Source of the DNA: PALSA-505 sp036267135
Lineage (GTDB): Bacteria > Actinomycetota > Actinomycetes > Streptosporangiales > Streptosporangiaceae
Assembly: GCA_036267135.1 (NCBI GenBank)
Contig: DATAWQ010000068.1
Coordinates: 1-64,000, forward strand
Direction: 5' to 3'
Length of the DNA: 64,000 bases
The notes beneath the pieces are model-generated. The model worked only from the letters and a program-made list of their open reading frames with translations. It was not told the origin of the DNA and did not search any database. Below are positions 8,683 through 17,477 of this stretch, in pieces (the first letter of the stretch is position 1; each line of letters starts with the position of its first letter). Position numbers and translations under genes: made by a program.

Positions 8683-9017
8683 CCGGCCGGCTCCGCTCTG
8701 GGCAGGCCCAGCCTGGCCCGCACGACCCGGGCGGTGGCGGCCCGCAGTTCGGCCTCCTCGGCCAGCGTGAGCCGCCCGTGGCGGGTCAGCCGGTAGTAGC
8801 GGCGCAGCCGGCCGTCGTGCGCCTCCTCCCGGTCGGGCTCGATCAGCTTCTCGGCCGTGAGGCGGTCCAGCACGCCGTACAGGCTGCCGATCTTCAGCCG
8901 AACCCGCCCCTGCGACAGTTCGGTCACCTCGCCGACGATGCCGTACCCGTGCCGCGGACCATCGGCCAGCGCGGTGAGCACGAAGAACGCCTGCCCCGTC
9001 ATGGGCTTAGTCGCCAT
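8679..9017 (-). CDS. PadR-family transcriptional regulator
   Basis: 112 residues, the usual short PadR length. A winged helix-turn-helix is visible: ALADGPRHGYGIVGEV, LKIGSLYGVLDRL and GRLRRYYRLT. PadR proteins are dimeric repressors that often control an adjacent membrane protein or exporter and respond to a small molecule. It overlaps the downstream membrane-protein gene by 4 bases (ATGA). An AT-rich perfect inverted repeat sits 4 bases upstream of its start codon, fitting autoregulation. Confidence 0.95.
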   Translation of the reverse strand: MATKPMTGQAFFVLTALADGPRHGYGIVGEVTELSQGRVRLKIGSLYGVLDRLTAEKLIEPDREEAHDGRLRRYYRLTRHGRLTLAEEAELRAATARVVRARLGLPRAEPAG

Positions 9018-9020
9018 GTC

Positions 9021-9049
9021 CCTAATATAATGGAAATCAGGATATTAGG
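9021..9049. promoter_or_regulatory. Inverted repeat CCTAATAT-N13-ATATTAGG, probable PadR operator
   Basis: Perfect 8-base arms at 9021-9028 and 9042-9049 in an AT-rich island just upstream of the PadR start. The position next to the start codon and the spacing suit autorepression. No experimental support. Confidence 0.6.
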
Positions 9050-9072
9050 CGATGGGTTGAGGCAGGGACGAT

Positions 9073-9104
9073 GGGGTGAGGCGTGGGTGGGGTGAGGCGT
9101 GGGT
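9073..9104. repeat. 16-bp G-rich tandem repeat, two copies
   Basis: Two adjacent copies of GGGGTGAGGCGTGGGT between the PadR start region and the 3' end of the hydrolase gene. The run of G tracts could form a quadruplex; no function assigned. Confidence 0.8.
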
Positions 9105-9109
9105 GGCAG

Positions 9110-9928
9110 TCAGAGGGTGGCGGCCAGGATGCCCTGGGTGGCGCCGCAGGACAGGTAGTGGGCGACGCGGTGGAAGTCGAAGGCGTGGATGGCGTCGGTG
9201 AGGTCGGCGTCCAGTCCGGTGAAGCCGCGGGCGACGCCGCCGCGCGGGACGGCCACGATGTCGCCGGGGTCGCTGACGTTGATCCAGCGGCGCACACCGG
9301 GCGGCCGGCTGCGGTCGGCGGGCCGGACCTGGAGCCGGTCGTAGACGACGTCCGGCATGGCCAGGGGCGAGCCCACGGTGAGCAGCAGGTCGACGGGCGG
9401 GTGCGGGTGGGCCCAGAGGGTCTCGTAGCCGACGACCGAGCCGAGCGAGTGGGCGATGATCACCTGGGGCTCGGTGCGGGCGATCGCCCCGGCCACGTCG
9501 GCCAGGGCCGACGTGCGGCTTTCGGGCCTGGTGAAGTAGGCGCCGACTTCCTTGAAGAACAGGCCGGCGAAGGCGCGGGCGAGGCGGGTGTCGAGGCCGA
9601 ACCTGCGGGCGACCCAGTCCACGGCGGCGCGGGCCGGGCGGGCGAGCTGGCCCTGCGCGGTCTCGCCGGGCAGGCCGAGGAGGGTGGCCCAGGTCAGGAC
9701 TTCGTCCTGGTCGGCGGCGTCCAGGTCGTCCTGGCCTTGCGGGACGGTCTTGGTGAGGTGGTGGGCGTAGTAGGCGACGGTGAGGTCGAGGCGGTCCGGC
9801 TCGAAGGAGCCGGGCTTGAGCAGGGCGCGGGACCACCAGCCCGCGAGGCGTTCGGCGGCCGCCGGGGGTTCCAGGCCCGGCTGGAGGTTCCCGACCCCGT
9901 GCACCCCGAGCACGCGCAACGCGGTCAC
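9110..9928 (-). CDS. Alpha/beta-hydrolase (lipase-like) coupled to the caspase-STAND gene
   Basis: 272 residues. The N-terminus LRVLGVHGVGN is the oxyanion-side strand of lipase-like alpha/beta-hydrolases; the nucleophile elbow AHSLGS places Ser at residue 161; a Gly/Asp loop (SDPGDIVA) and a late HAFDFHRVAHYL could supply Asp and His. No signal peptide, so it is cytoplasmic. The start codon overlaps the stop of the 1466-residue caspase-STAND-WD40 gene by 4 bases, strongly suggesting one functional unit in which the hydrolase is a second effector or partner (inference). Substrate unknown; a phospholipid or small ester is plausible. Confidence 0.88.
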   Translation of the reverse strand: MTALRVLGVHGVGNLQPGLEPPAAAERLAGWWSRALLKPGSFEPDRLDLTVAYYAHHLTKTVPQGQDDLDAADQDEVLTWATLLGLPGETAQGQLARPARAAVDWVARRFGLDTRLARAFAGLFFKEVGAYFTRPESRTSALADVAGAIARTEPQVIIAHSLGSVVGYETLWAHPHPPVDLLLTVGSPLAMPDVVYDRLQVRPADRSRPPGVRRWINVSDPGDIVAVPRGGVARGFTGLDADLTDAIHAFDFHRVAHYLSCGATQGILAATL

Positions 9929-12900
9929 GGCACCGCCTTTCCTGAAGGGGCCCGCCGCAGCACGGCCACCTCCCAGCCGAACCCGACGAGGATGTCGCCG
10001 TCCTCGGTGAGGGACACGGCGCTGATGGCCTCGGGGAAGACGAACTCTTCGGCCAGGGCGCCGTCGAACAGGTCCCAGACCCGCAGGACCGCGTCGCTGC
10101 CGCCGGTAACGGCCAGCGAACGGCCGCCCACCAGGCCGCAGGCGATCGCCTCCACCGGCCTGCAGCCCAGAGCCGACAGCTCGGGTTCGGGCCCGGGAGG
10201 GAGATCGAGCTCGTGCCTGAGCTGGCGGCTGGCGAGATCCCAGACGCGGATCCGGTCTTTCGTGTCGACGCTCACCACGCTGGGCCGACCCATGATCGAC
10301 ACGGGCACCAGGTGGTGGACGAGGTCACGATCGCCGGGTATCAGCTCTCCGATGGCGTCGCCGGTGGCCAGGTCCCAGACCTGTACCTTCTGCCGGTGAC
10401 CAGCAATGATCATGATCGGCCGCCCGTCGAGGTGGGCACACGCAACACACGAGGGCATAAGCCCGAGGCCTAGGGCACCGAGCGGCAGCGCCCAGTGGAG
10501 GCGGCCGTTGCTGAGGTTCCAGACCCCGAGACGCTGAACGGGGTGATTGACCGTGACGACGACGGGCGAGCCGTTCACGGTGGTGCAGGCCACGGCGTGG
10601 ACATCACCCCGCAGCCGGATCTGGCCATCCATCCGTTTGCGAGGGGATTCCAGGCCGACGGTGCGGATAGTGCTGGCCCCTCCGGACGGGCCACCGGCGA
10701 ACAAGACCGCGACCCGGCGGCCCGAGATCATGGCGCTATCCAGGCGGGCTACGGGCGCGTCGGTGGACGCCGGGGCGCCGACGAGCTGACCGGTGGCCAG
10801 ATCCCTGGTCTCTAGCGTGCGGTGGCCGCCGCTGACCACGACGTCCTGGCCCCCGGTCACAGCCGTGACCGCGGCGTGGCGACCGCTCAGCACGCCGCCC
10901 GTGGTCAGGTGCTCCCCCAGATCCCATACGGCCGCGTTCCTGAAGTCAAACGCGGCGACAGCCAGCACCCGGCCGCCTGCTTCCGCGCACGCCACCGATG
11001 TCACCCGGCCCATCCGGGTGGCCAGCGGCTTGCCGATCGGCGTCCGGCTCGCCACATCCCAGACCCGAACGCTCCCATCGACCCCGCCGGTCACGGCGAC
11101 AGTCCGGCCGTCGGCGACCGCGCAGGCCACCGCTTCCACCCGGCCGGAGTGGCCGAACGCAGGCTCCCCGGCCTCCCGGCCGCTGGCCGGATTCCAGAAC
11201 CGCACGGTGCCATCGTCGGTTCCGATGACCACCACCGGGCGACCGTTGAGCTCGCAGCACGCCACGGCTTGGACAGCGCCGCCCTTACGGACAGCACGCG
11301 GATCGCGGCGTCCCAAGGTATGCAGAGGCCGACCGGTGAGCATGTCCCAGACCTGGGCGGGCCCACGGCCGCTGCCACTGACGGCCACGGGCCGATCCGC
11401 CACCCGCGTGCATGCCAACGAGGGCTCGCCGCCGCCGTGGCCGAAGGACGGGCGGGTCCCGAACGGGCTGCCATCGGCCAGATCCCAGAAGCTGATCTGC
11501 CCGTCGACGCTGCCAACGCAGGCCACGGCCCTTCCGTCCACGTGCGTGCACGCGATCGTGCACAGCCCGCGGCCGAGAATCGTGATCGGCGAGCCGACGA
11601 CGTGCCCGGTGGCGAGATCCCAGACCAGCACCTGCCCGGCGAAGGCGCCGGTGACAGCGACCGCACGGTCATCTATCCACGTGCACGCCACGGCTTGGTG
11701 GTGAGAACCCACGGTGACCGGGGCCCCGACGGGCTGCCCGGTGAGCATGTCCCAGACCCGCAGAAGTCCGTCGCTGCCCGTGGTCACGGTGACGCTGCGG
11801 CCACGCAGTCGCGCGCAGGCCATCGCTGAGACCGAGGGTCCGGGCAGCTTGGCCAGCGGAATCGACGCCAACGCCTCCCCGGTCGCCCAGGCGGGCCACC
11901 AGTGATGCCCGGGGAGGCCAGGGACGTCCGCCAGCCGGGCCGCCAACCGGGGATAGCCGTAGCGCAGGGCTTCGATCGCCATGAGATCACGCCGGCCGGG
12001 CTGGGTGACGTCTCCCGTCTGTGGTGCACAGATCGCCGCGGTCGCGCGGCCCAGCGGGGTGGTGACGGAGCTCAGGGCCGATTCGCGTTGCTCCGGTTCG
12101 GCGAGCAGCAGCACGTCGAGCCGGCCGGCGTCGGCGGCGTGCTGGACGGCGTGGCGCTGGACGTAGGGCTCGGCGGCGTCCCAGCGGCGGCGGCCGTCCG
12201 GGCCGGGGGGTGCGGTGGCGAGCAGGGCGGCCACCAGTCCGCCGAGGTCGACGTCTTCCTCCCGAAGCTGCTCGACCAGGCCCTGGTGGAACAGGCGGTA
12301 CAGGGTGGTGCCGTCGGTGTCGGCCGACGAGCGCAGGTAGAAGCGGACCTGGCGGAGTGCCTCGTCGAACTCGGCCACGGTCAGCTCGCCCCGGGCTTCA
12401 CTCGGGTCGGCGTAGTCGCGGCACAGGGGGGCCAGGCGACGGATGACCGTGGCGGGCATGCCCGCGCCCCGGGCCTGGGCCAGAGTGAGCAGGATCGGGC
12501 GGAACCAGGGCTGGTCGGCGTGGCTGTCCAGGTCGAGTTCCAGCAGGTCGCGGACGTCGCGCGGGACGCGGTGGGTCAGTTCGGCCGCCTCGGCGGCGGT
12601 GGCGTCGTCCGGGCGGCGGGTGAGGATCCAGTTGACGAACAGGCCGGCGGCCAGGAACTCGCCGCCGCGTTCGCGGCCGGGTTCGGTCAGGGAGTACGCG
12701 GCGTCCAGGGCGATGGACCGGCGCACGGGGAGGTCGGCCGGTCGCGAGTAGCCGGGGGTGAGGTCGAGCAGGTCCCCGATGTACTGCTTCAGTTCGCCGC
12801 GCAACCGGTCGGTGGGGACCTCGTCCAGGTCGGTGACCGCGCCGGCCTGACCGGCCAGGTCGCGCAGGGCGGCGAACTGTTCCCAGGGGCGCATGCCGAC

Positions 12901-14325
12901 CAGGAGGCGGCAGGCTGGGCGGCCATCGAGGCGGGTCGCGGTGGCCAGGGGCATCAGCAGCTCTCGCAGGAGGGCGCTCTGGGTCTGCGCCTCGTCCAGC
13001 GCGTCGAAGACGATCACGGGCGGGTGCTCGCGGGCGGTGATCGCGGCGACCAGCTCGGCCGCATCGGGGACAACCTGTATCTCGAGACGATCGTCGTCGT
13101 GGATGGCCCGAACCGTCATTTCTCCTTTCGGCACTGGCACTGGCGCAACGAGTTGACGAGTCAGCGAGACCAGGGTGTCGGCCAGGTTACGTTCGCGCAG
13201 GTGAACGGCGGCGAGGTCGGCGAGGGAATGGCTCGGCGCGGCGTGGACGTGTTCCCACAGGTGGCGGGTGCGGTCGCGCAACCCAGGATGAGCGGCGCAG
13301 ACCAGGAGGCCGAGCAGGGCCGACTTGCCGGAGCCCGGGCCGCCGGTGATGATCCGCAGACCGCCCGCCCGCGGGTCGTCCAGCCAGGCGGTCACGGCCT
13401 GGAGTTCGTGCTCGCGGCCGGTGAAGCAGCCGATCGGGGCGCCGCTGCCGAGGCCGCCGTGGCCCTTGGCCCGGTCGAGGAAGTGGGCCGCGTCCAGGGC
13501 AGGGTCCAGTTCGGTGAACGGCTGGGTGGCGGCATCTAGGTCGGCCCAGGTGTCTGGGGCGGCGGGGCTCAGGGGTGGGCGGGGATTGAGGAAGAACGGC
13601 GGGGCCGGGTTGCCGTCCACCGGGGTGCTGGTCACGTACTGGCCTTCGCCGCCGAGCGTGACGACCTCGCGGCGAATGTGCTCGACGACATGGCCGAACG
13701 GGACGTATGCGCTCGGGTAGAAGTCGATGTCGCCGGCCTTGATCCGGGCCAGGACGCTGGCCACGGCCTGGCTGAACCGGCCGTCGTAGGCCAGCGAATC
13801 GCCCGGGGTGGCGGCGATCACCCAGGCCCGGGTGTCCGGGCCCGCGGCGGGCAGCCAGTTCAACCGGGCGGCGGCGCCGGCGTGGCAGGTGTCCACCAGG
13901 AACAGGGTGTGCGACCGCCGCTGGGCCGCGAAGTCCTCGATGCGGGCCAGCCAGGAGGTCACGCTGGTTTCCGGGGCGTGCCCGCCGTCCGCGCCGACCA
14001 CGTACACGCCGCTCCGCTCCAGGCGGCCGTGGCTGAGCACGTGGATGACCTGGGCTTCGGCGTCCGTACGGCCGATCGCGGTGTGCACCGCCGCGCCGAG
14101 CGCCCCGGCGGTGGGCAGGTCTTCGTCGCTCAGGGTCTGGCAGGTGTAGCCGAGGCCGGCCAGGGCGGCCGCCACCTCGGTGACCCGGGACGCGGCGTAG
14201 GGCAGGTCGGGGTAGGCGCCGGCCGGGGGTTCGTCCTCGTGATCGCCGAACCGGGAAAGGCCGATGCAGAGGGCTTGCTTAGGAGGGGCACGCCGGGGCG
14301 ACGGTGAATCGCCGGCGTCCCGCAT
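9925..14325 (-). CDS. Caspase-like protease / STAND NTPase / WD40 fusion
   Basis: 1466 residues. Domains in order: caspase (C14) fold at about 15-245 with the catalytic dyad visible as His99 (LSHGR) and Cys147 (VDTCHAG); STAND/NACHT-like ATPase at about 300-560 with Walker A GGPGSGKS (328-335) and Walker B VIVFDALDE (437-445); a helical linker; then about 14 WD40 blades from residue 820 to the end (VWDLATG-type endings), enough for two seven-bladed propellers. WD40-STAND-caspase proteins of multicellular bacteria are thought to be sensor-activated death or immune switches: the propeller senses, the NTPase oligomerises, the protease acts. The start has GGGGAG upstream. Cytoplasmic. An overlapping downstream hydrolase completes the operon. 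Confidence 0.94.
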   Translation of the reverse strand: MRDAGDSPSPRRAPPKQALCIGLSRFGDHEDEPPAGAYPDLPYAASRVTEVAAALAGLGYTCQTLSDEDLPTAGALGAAVHTAIGRTDAEAQVIHVLSHGRLERSGVYVVGADGGHAPETSVTSWLARIEDFAAQRRSHTLFLVDTCHAGAAARLNWLPAAGPDTRAWVIAATPGDSLAYDGRFSQAVASVLARIKAGDIDFYPSAYVPFGHVVEHIRREVVTLGGEGQYVTSTPVDGNPAPPFFLNPRPPLSPAAPDTWADLDAATQPFTELDPALDAAHFLDRAKGHGGLGSGAPIGCFTGREHELQAVTAWLDDPRAGGLRIITGGPGSGKSALLGLLVCAAHPGLRDRTRHLWEHVHAAPSHSLADLAAVHLRERNLADTLVSLTRQLVAPVPVPKGEMTVRAIHDDDRLEIQVVPDAAELVAAITAREHPPVIVFDALDEAQTQSALLRELLMPLATATRLDGRPACRLLVGMRPWEQFAALRDLAGQAGAVTDLDEVPTDRLRGELKQYIGDLLDLTPGYSRPADLPVRRSIALDAAYSLTEPGRERGGEFLAAGLFVNWILTRRPDDATAAEAAELTHRVPRDVRDLLELDLDSHADQPWFRPILLTLAQARGAGMPATVIRRLAPLCRDYADPSEARGELTVAEFDEALRQVRFYLRSSADTDGTTLYRLFHQGLVEQLREEDVDLGGLVAALLATAPPGPDGRRRWDAAEPYVQRHAVQHAADAGRLDVLLLAEPEQRESALSSVTTPLGRATAAICAPQTGDVTQPGRRDLMAIEALRYGYPRLAARLADVPGLPGHHWWPAWATGEALASIPLAKLPGPSVSAMACARLRGRSVTVTTGSDGLLRVWDMLTGQPVGAPVTVGSHHQAVACTWIDDRAVAVTGAFAGQVLVWDLATGHVVGSPITILGRGLCTIACTHVDGRAVACVGSVDGQISFWDLADGSPFGTRPSFGHGGGEPSLACTRVADRPVAVSGSGRGPAQVWDMLTGRPLHTLGRRDPRAVRKGGAVQAVACCELNGRPVVVIGTDDGTVRFWNPASGREAGEPAFGHSGRVEAVACAVADGRTVAVTGGVDGSVRVWDVASRTPIGKPLATRMGRVTSVACAEAGGRVLAVAAFDFRNAAVWDLGEHLTTGGVLSGRHAAVTAVTGGQDVVVSGGHRTLETRDLATGQLVGAPASTDAPVARLDSAMISGRRVAVLFAGGPSGGASTIRTVGLESPRKRMDGQIRLRGDVHAVACTTVNGSPVVVTVNHPVQRLGVWNLSNGRLHWALPLGALGLGLMPSCVACAHLDGRPIMIIAGHRQKVQVWDLATGDAIGELIPGDRDLVHHLVPVSIMGRPSVVSVDTKDRIRVWDLASRQLRHELDLPPGPEPELSALGCRPVEAIACGLVGGRSLAVTGGSDAVLRVWDLFDGALAEEFVFPEAISAVSLTEDGDILVGFGWEVAVLRRAPSGKAVP

Positions 14326-14431
14326 GAATGACTCCCCGTTTCAGCGTGGTGACGCCAGCGTAAGGCACGCGCGCGGGGCTGACATGTGATCGTGCGGGCT
14401 GGCCTTTGTTGTGGTCTGGGTGAGCGAATTG

Positions 14432-14457
14432 GGTGCTTGGCGCAGCCGTTCATTATG
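14432..14457 (+). repeat. Dispersed element copy 1 (core GCGCAGCCGTTCA at 14440-14452)
   Basis: 26 bases here are identical to 36722-36747, and the 13-base core recurs six times in the window. It lies 6 bases beyond the response-regulator stop codon, in the gap upstream of the caspase gene. Confidence 0.85.
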
Positions 14458-14462
14458 TGATT

Positions 14463-15122
14463 TCAAGCGGTTATGCGGTAGCCGATGCCGGGGGTGGTGG
14501 TGATGACCGGGGGGTCGCCGAGTTTGCGGCGGAGGCGGCCGATGGTGACGGTGACCGTGTTGGTGAACGGGTCGGCCTGCTCGTCCCAGACCTGTTCGAG
14601 CAGGTCCTCGGCGCGCAGGAAGGCGGGGGTGGCGCGGAGCAGGGCTTCGAGCACGCCGAACTCCTTGACCGACAGGTCGAGCTGACGGCCGTCGCGGGTG
14701 ACGGTGCGGCGGAGCGGGTCGAGTTCGAGGCCGGCGGCGCGCAGGACGCGGGCGCGGGCGGCGGGCTGGCGGCGGGCGAGGGCGCGGATGCGCAGGACGA
14801 GTTCGGGGAAGTGGAACGGCTTGGACAGGTAGTCGTCGGCGCCGAGGCCCAGGCCGCTGACCCGGTCGCCGGGCGAGTCGGCGGCGGTGAGCATGAGGAC
14901 CATGACGCGGTCGTCGTGGTCGGTGATCATCTGGCAGAGCGTGTCGCCGTGCAGGCCGGGCAGGTCGCGGTCCAGCACGACCACGTCGTAGGCGTTGACG
15001 TTCAGCTTGGCCGCGCCTTCCAGGCCGTCGCGGGCCACGTCCACGGCCATGCCCTGATCGCGGAGGCCTTCGGCGAGCACGTCGGCGAGGGAGCGGGAGT
15101 CCTCGACCACCAGGACTCTCAT
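14463..15122 (-). CDS. OmpR-family response regulator
   Basis: 219 residues. Receiver domain at 1-115 with the acidic pair near residues 7-8, phospho-acceptor Asp51 (VLDRDLPG) and the conserved Lys in LSKPF; C-terminal winged helix at about 125-219 (LSVKEFGVLEALL, FTNTVTVTIGRLRRKL, GIGYRI). It is the second gene of a two-component operon: its ATG overlaps the stop of the upstream histidine kinase by 4 bases. The divergent ABC exporter beyond the kinase is the likely target, by context. Confidence 0.96.
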   Translation of the reverse strand: MRVLVVEDSRSLADVLAEGLRDQGMAVDVARDGLEGAAKLNVNAYDVVVLDRDLPGLHGDTLCQMITDHDDRVMVLMLTAADSPGDRVSGLGLGADDYLSKPFHFPELVLRIRALARRQPAARARVLRAAGLELDPLRRTVTRDGRQLDLSVKEFGVLEALLRATPAFLRAEDLLEQVWDEQADPFTNTVTVTIGRLRRKLGDPPVITTTPGIGYRITA

Positions 15123-16378
15123 GCCGGGAAGCTCGCGGGAGGCTGGCCGGGACCGGCGGGCTGAGGCGCCGCGGGAAGGGTGACGGCGACCCGGAGGCCG
15201 CCTTCGGGCCTGGCGTGCAGGTCGAGGACGCCGCCGTGCGCGGTGACGATGGCCGACACGATGGACAGGCCCAGGCCGGCGCCCTGGTCCGAGCCGGTGC
15301 GGTCGGTGCCTATCTGGTCGGGGCCGAGGCGGCGGAACGGCTGGGCGAGCTGATCCACCTGGTGCTGGTCGAGCGCGGGGCCGCCGGTCTCGACCACCAG
15401 GAGGGCGGTTTCGGTGTCCACGGTGCCGGTCATCACGTGGATCCAGCCGCCGTCGGTGTTGTGGCCGATGGCGTTGTCGATCAGGTTGTCCACCATCCGG
15501 GTGAGCAGCGGCTGGCTGCCGTCCACCCAGGCGGCTACCGGGCCGGCGGTGTGCCGGATGACCAGGTTCGTGGCGGCGATCGCGTCCGCGCGGGCGGCCA
15601 GGGCGGCGGACGCGATGGCGTCGAGGGCCAGGGTCTGGCGGCCGGGCAGCACGCCGTGCTGGGCGCGGGCCAGCACCAGGAAGCCGTCGAGCAGCCGGTC
15701 GACCTGGTCAAGCTCGGTGCGGATGCGGTCGGCCAGGGCGATCGTCTGCGGCGGCGCCGGATCCGGCTTGGCCACGGCCACGTCCAGCGAGGCGCGCATG
15801 GTGGTCAGCGGGGTGCGCAGCTCGTGGGAGGCGTTGGCCACGAAGCGGCGCTGGGCGGCGAAGCTGCCTTCCAGCCGCTCGAGCAGGCCGTCGATGGTGT
15901 CGGCGAGATCCTTCATTTCGTCGCGGGGGCCGGGCATGGCCAGGCGCTGGTTCAGGTTGTCGGCGGAGATGCGCCGGGTGGTGTCGGTCATCTCGCGCAG
16001 CGGGCGGAGCACCCGGCCGGCCACGAACAGGCCCAGCAGGACCGAGACCACGAACATGACGGCGAGCGCGATCAGCGACCCGATCAGGAGCTGATGTGCG
16101 GCGTCCGCGTGCGATCGGCTGGCCTGGGTGGCGAGCTGCGCCTGCAACTGCTGGATCTGGGCGTTCGCCCTGTTCAGCGCGGACTGCGGGGCAACGTTGA
16201 CGGCACCGCTTATCGACATGTGTGAGGAGGATCGCACGGACAGGACGCCGGTGAGGCCCAGCAGCAGGATCGAGGACACACCGAACATCGCGACGTACAG
16301 GACGGTCAGGCGGCGCCGGGCGGTGCGGCGCGGCGGGGCCAGGCGGGTGGCCAGTGGAATCAGGCGGCGCAGGCCCAT
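15119..16378 (-). CDS. Sensor histidine kinase
   Basis: 419 residues. Two membrane segments (about 24-47 and 93-117) flank a short outside loop of about 45 residues; HAMP follows (LRPLREMTDTTRRI), then HisKA with the phospho-acceptor His in FVANASHELRTPLTTMR, and an HATPase domain with N box (DNLIDNAIGHN) and G box (GAGLGLSIV). The G1 position reads ETGGP rather than the usual DxGxG, a common drift in actinobacterial kinases. GGGGAGG precedes the ATG. It works with the overlapping response regulator. The small outer loop suggests sensing in or near the membrane, such as envelope stress or a peptide, in line with the neighbouring exporter. Confidence 0.95.
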   Translation of the reverse strand: MGLRRLIPLATRLAPPRRTARRRLTVLYVAMFGVSSILLLGLTGVLSVRSSSHMSISGAVNVAPQSALNRANAQIQQLQAQLATQASRSHADAAHQLLIGSLIALAVMFVVSVLLGLFVAGRVLRPLREMTDTTRRISADNLNQRLAMPGPRDEMKDLADTIDGLLERLEGSFAAQRRFVANASHELRTPLTTMRASLDVAVAKPDPAPPQTIALADRIRTELDQVDRLLDGFLVLARAQHGVLPGRQTLALDAIASAALAARADAIAATNLVIRHTAGPVAAWVDGSQPLLTRMVDNLIDNAIGHNTDGGWIHVMTGTVDTETALLVVETGGPALDQHQVDQLAQPFRRLGPDQIGTDRTGSDQGAGLGLSIVSAIVTAHGGVLDLHARPEGGLRVAVTLPAAPQPAGPGQPPASFPA

Positions 16379-16453
16379 CGGCTTCCTCCCCGGGTCTCGC
16401 GCGTCCAGGCGCTGCGGTTGTCACCAGCATGCCTGGGCGGACCTAACAACGGG

Positions 16454-16481
16454 ATAACAGCGGCCGTTCGGACCATGTTAT
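16454..16481. promoter_or_regulatory. Inverted repeat ATAACA-N16-TGTTAT in the divergent intergenic region
   Basis: 6-base arms at 16454-16459 and 16476-16481, between the histidine kinase and the ABC exporter genes. A candidate response-regulator site controlling both units, based on position only. Confidence 0.35.
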
Positions 16482-16556
16482 GGCCCGAGCCGTAGAACCA
16501 GGTCACGCAGCTTTTCCAGCTTTCCCGGGGATTCCCGTGGGCAAGGGGTCGTGACC

Positions 16557-17477
16557 ATGCAGCAAGAGACAATTGAAGTCAGCGCGCTTCGCAAACGGTT
16601 CGGGGCGACCGTGGCCCTGGACGGAATGTCGTTCACCGTCAGGCCGGGGCAGGTCACCGGCTTCGTCGGGCCGAACGGCGCGGGCAAGTCCACCACGATG
16701 CGGGTAGTACTCAGCCTGGACGCGCCGGACGAGGGCCGGGCGCTGGTCGGCGGGCGGCCCTACGCCAGCCTGCCGCGGCCGCTCAGCCACGTCGGGTCGC
16801 TGCTGGACGCCGGGGCGCTGCAGCCGAGCCGGAGCGCCCGCAACCACCTGATGTGGCTGGCGCACTCGCAGGGCCTCGGCGCGCGGCGGGTGGACGAGGT
16901 GATCGCCCAGGCCGGGCTGACCGGGGTGGCGCGGCGGCGGGCGGGCGGCTACTCGCTGGGCATGCGGCAGCGGCTCGGCATCGCCGCCGCCATGCTCGGC
17001 GACCCGCCGGTGCTGATGTTCGACGAGCCGTTCAACGGGATGGACCCGGAGGGGATCGTGTGGATGCGCAAGTTCCTGCGGGGGCTGGCGGGTGAGGGGC
17101 GCACGATCCTGGTGTCGAGCCACTTGATGAGCGAACTGCAAGACGCGGCCGATCACCTGGTGGTGGTGGGCCGGGGCAAGGTGATCGCCGACACCAGCGT
17201 GGACGAACTGCGCGCGGCCGCGTCGGGAGACCGGGTCACGCTGCGGACGACGGCCGGGCCTGCGGCGATGGCGGTGCTGGAGCGCGCGGGGGCCGCCGTC
17301 ATCGCCCACGACGGCGACACGCTGACGCTGTCCGGGCTGGCCGCCGGGCAGGTGGTGACCGCGCTGAACGACGGCGGCGTGCCATTTTCCGAGGTGTCGG
17401 CGCACCGGGCGACGCTCGAAGAGGCGTACATGGAGCTGACCAGGGACGCGGTGGAGTACCGGGCGGTCGGGCGGTGA
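16557..17477 (+). CDS. ABC transporter ATP-binding protein
   Basis: About 306 residues from ATG 16557, which has AAGGGG 8 bases upstream; a GTG at 16551 is too close to that site. Walker A GPNGAGKST, signature YSLGMRQRLG and Walker B VLMFDEPFNGMDP are intact, followed by the H-loop (SSHLM) and a C-terminal regulatory arm of about 90 residues as in drug or bacitracin exporters. It powers the two permeases that follow; its stop overlaps the first permease start (GTGA). Divergent from the two-component genes, a classic antimicrobial-peptide detoxification arrangement. Confidence 0.96.
   Translation: MQQETIEVSALRKRFGATVALDGMSFTVRPGQVTGFVGPNGAGKSTTMRVVLSLDAPDEGRALVGGRPYASLPRPLSHVGSLLDAGALQPSRSARNHLMWLAHSQGLGARRVDEVIAQAGLTGVARRRAGGYSLGMRQRLGIAAAMLGDPPVLMFDEPFNGMDPEGIVWMRKFLRGLAGEGRTILVSSHLMSELQDAADHLVVVGRGKVIADTSVDELRAAASGDRVTLRTTAGPAAMAVLERAGAAVIAHDGDTLTLSGLAAGQVVTALNDGGVPFSEVSAHRATLEEAYMELTRDAVEYRAVGR

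Noticed and set aside
10822..13539. Long plus-strand open frames of 303-545 codons
   Set aside because: They mirror the caspase-STAND-WD40 gene on the opposite strand; composition is Gly/Arg/Ala-rich with no domain, as expected for shadows in GC-rich DNA.
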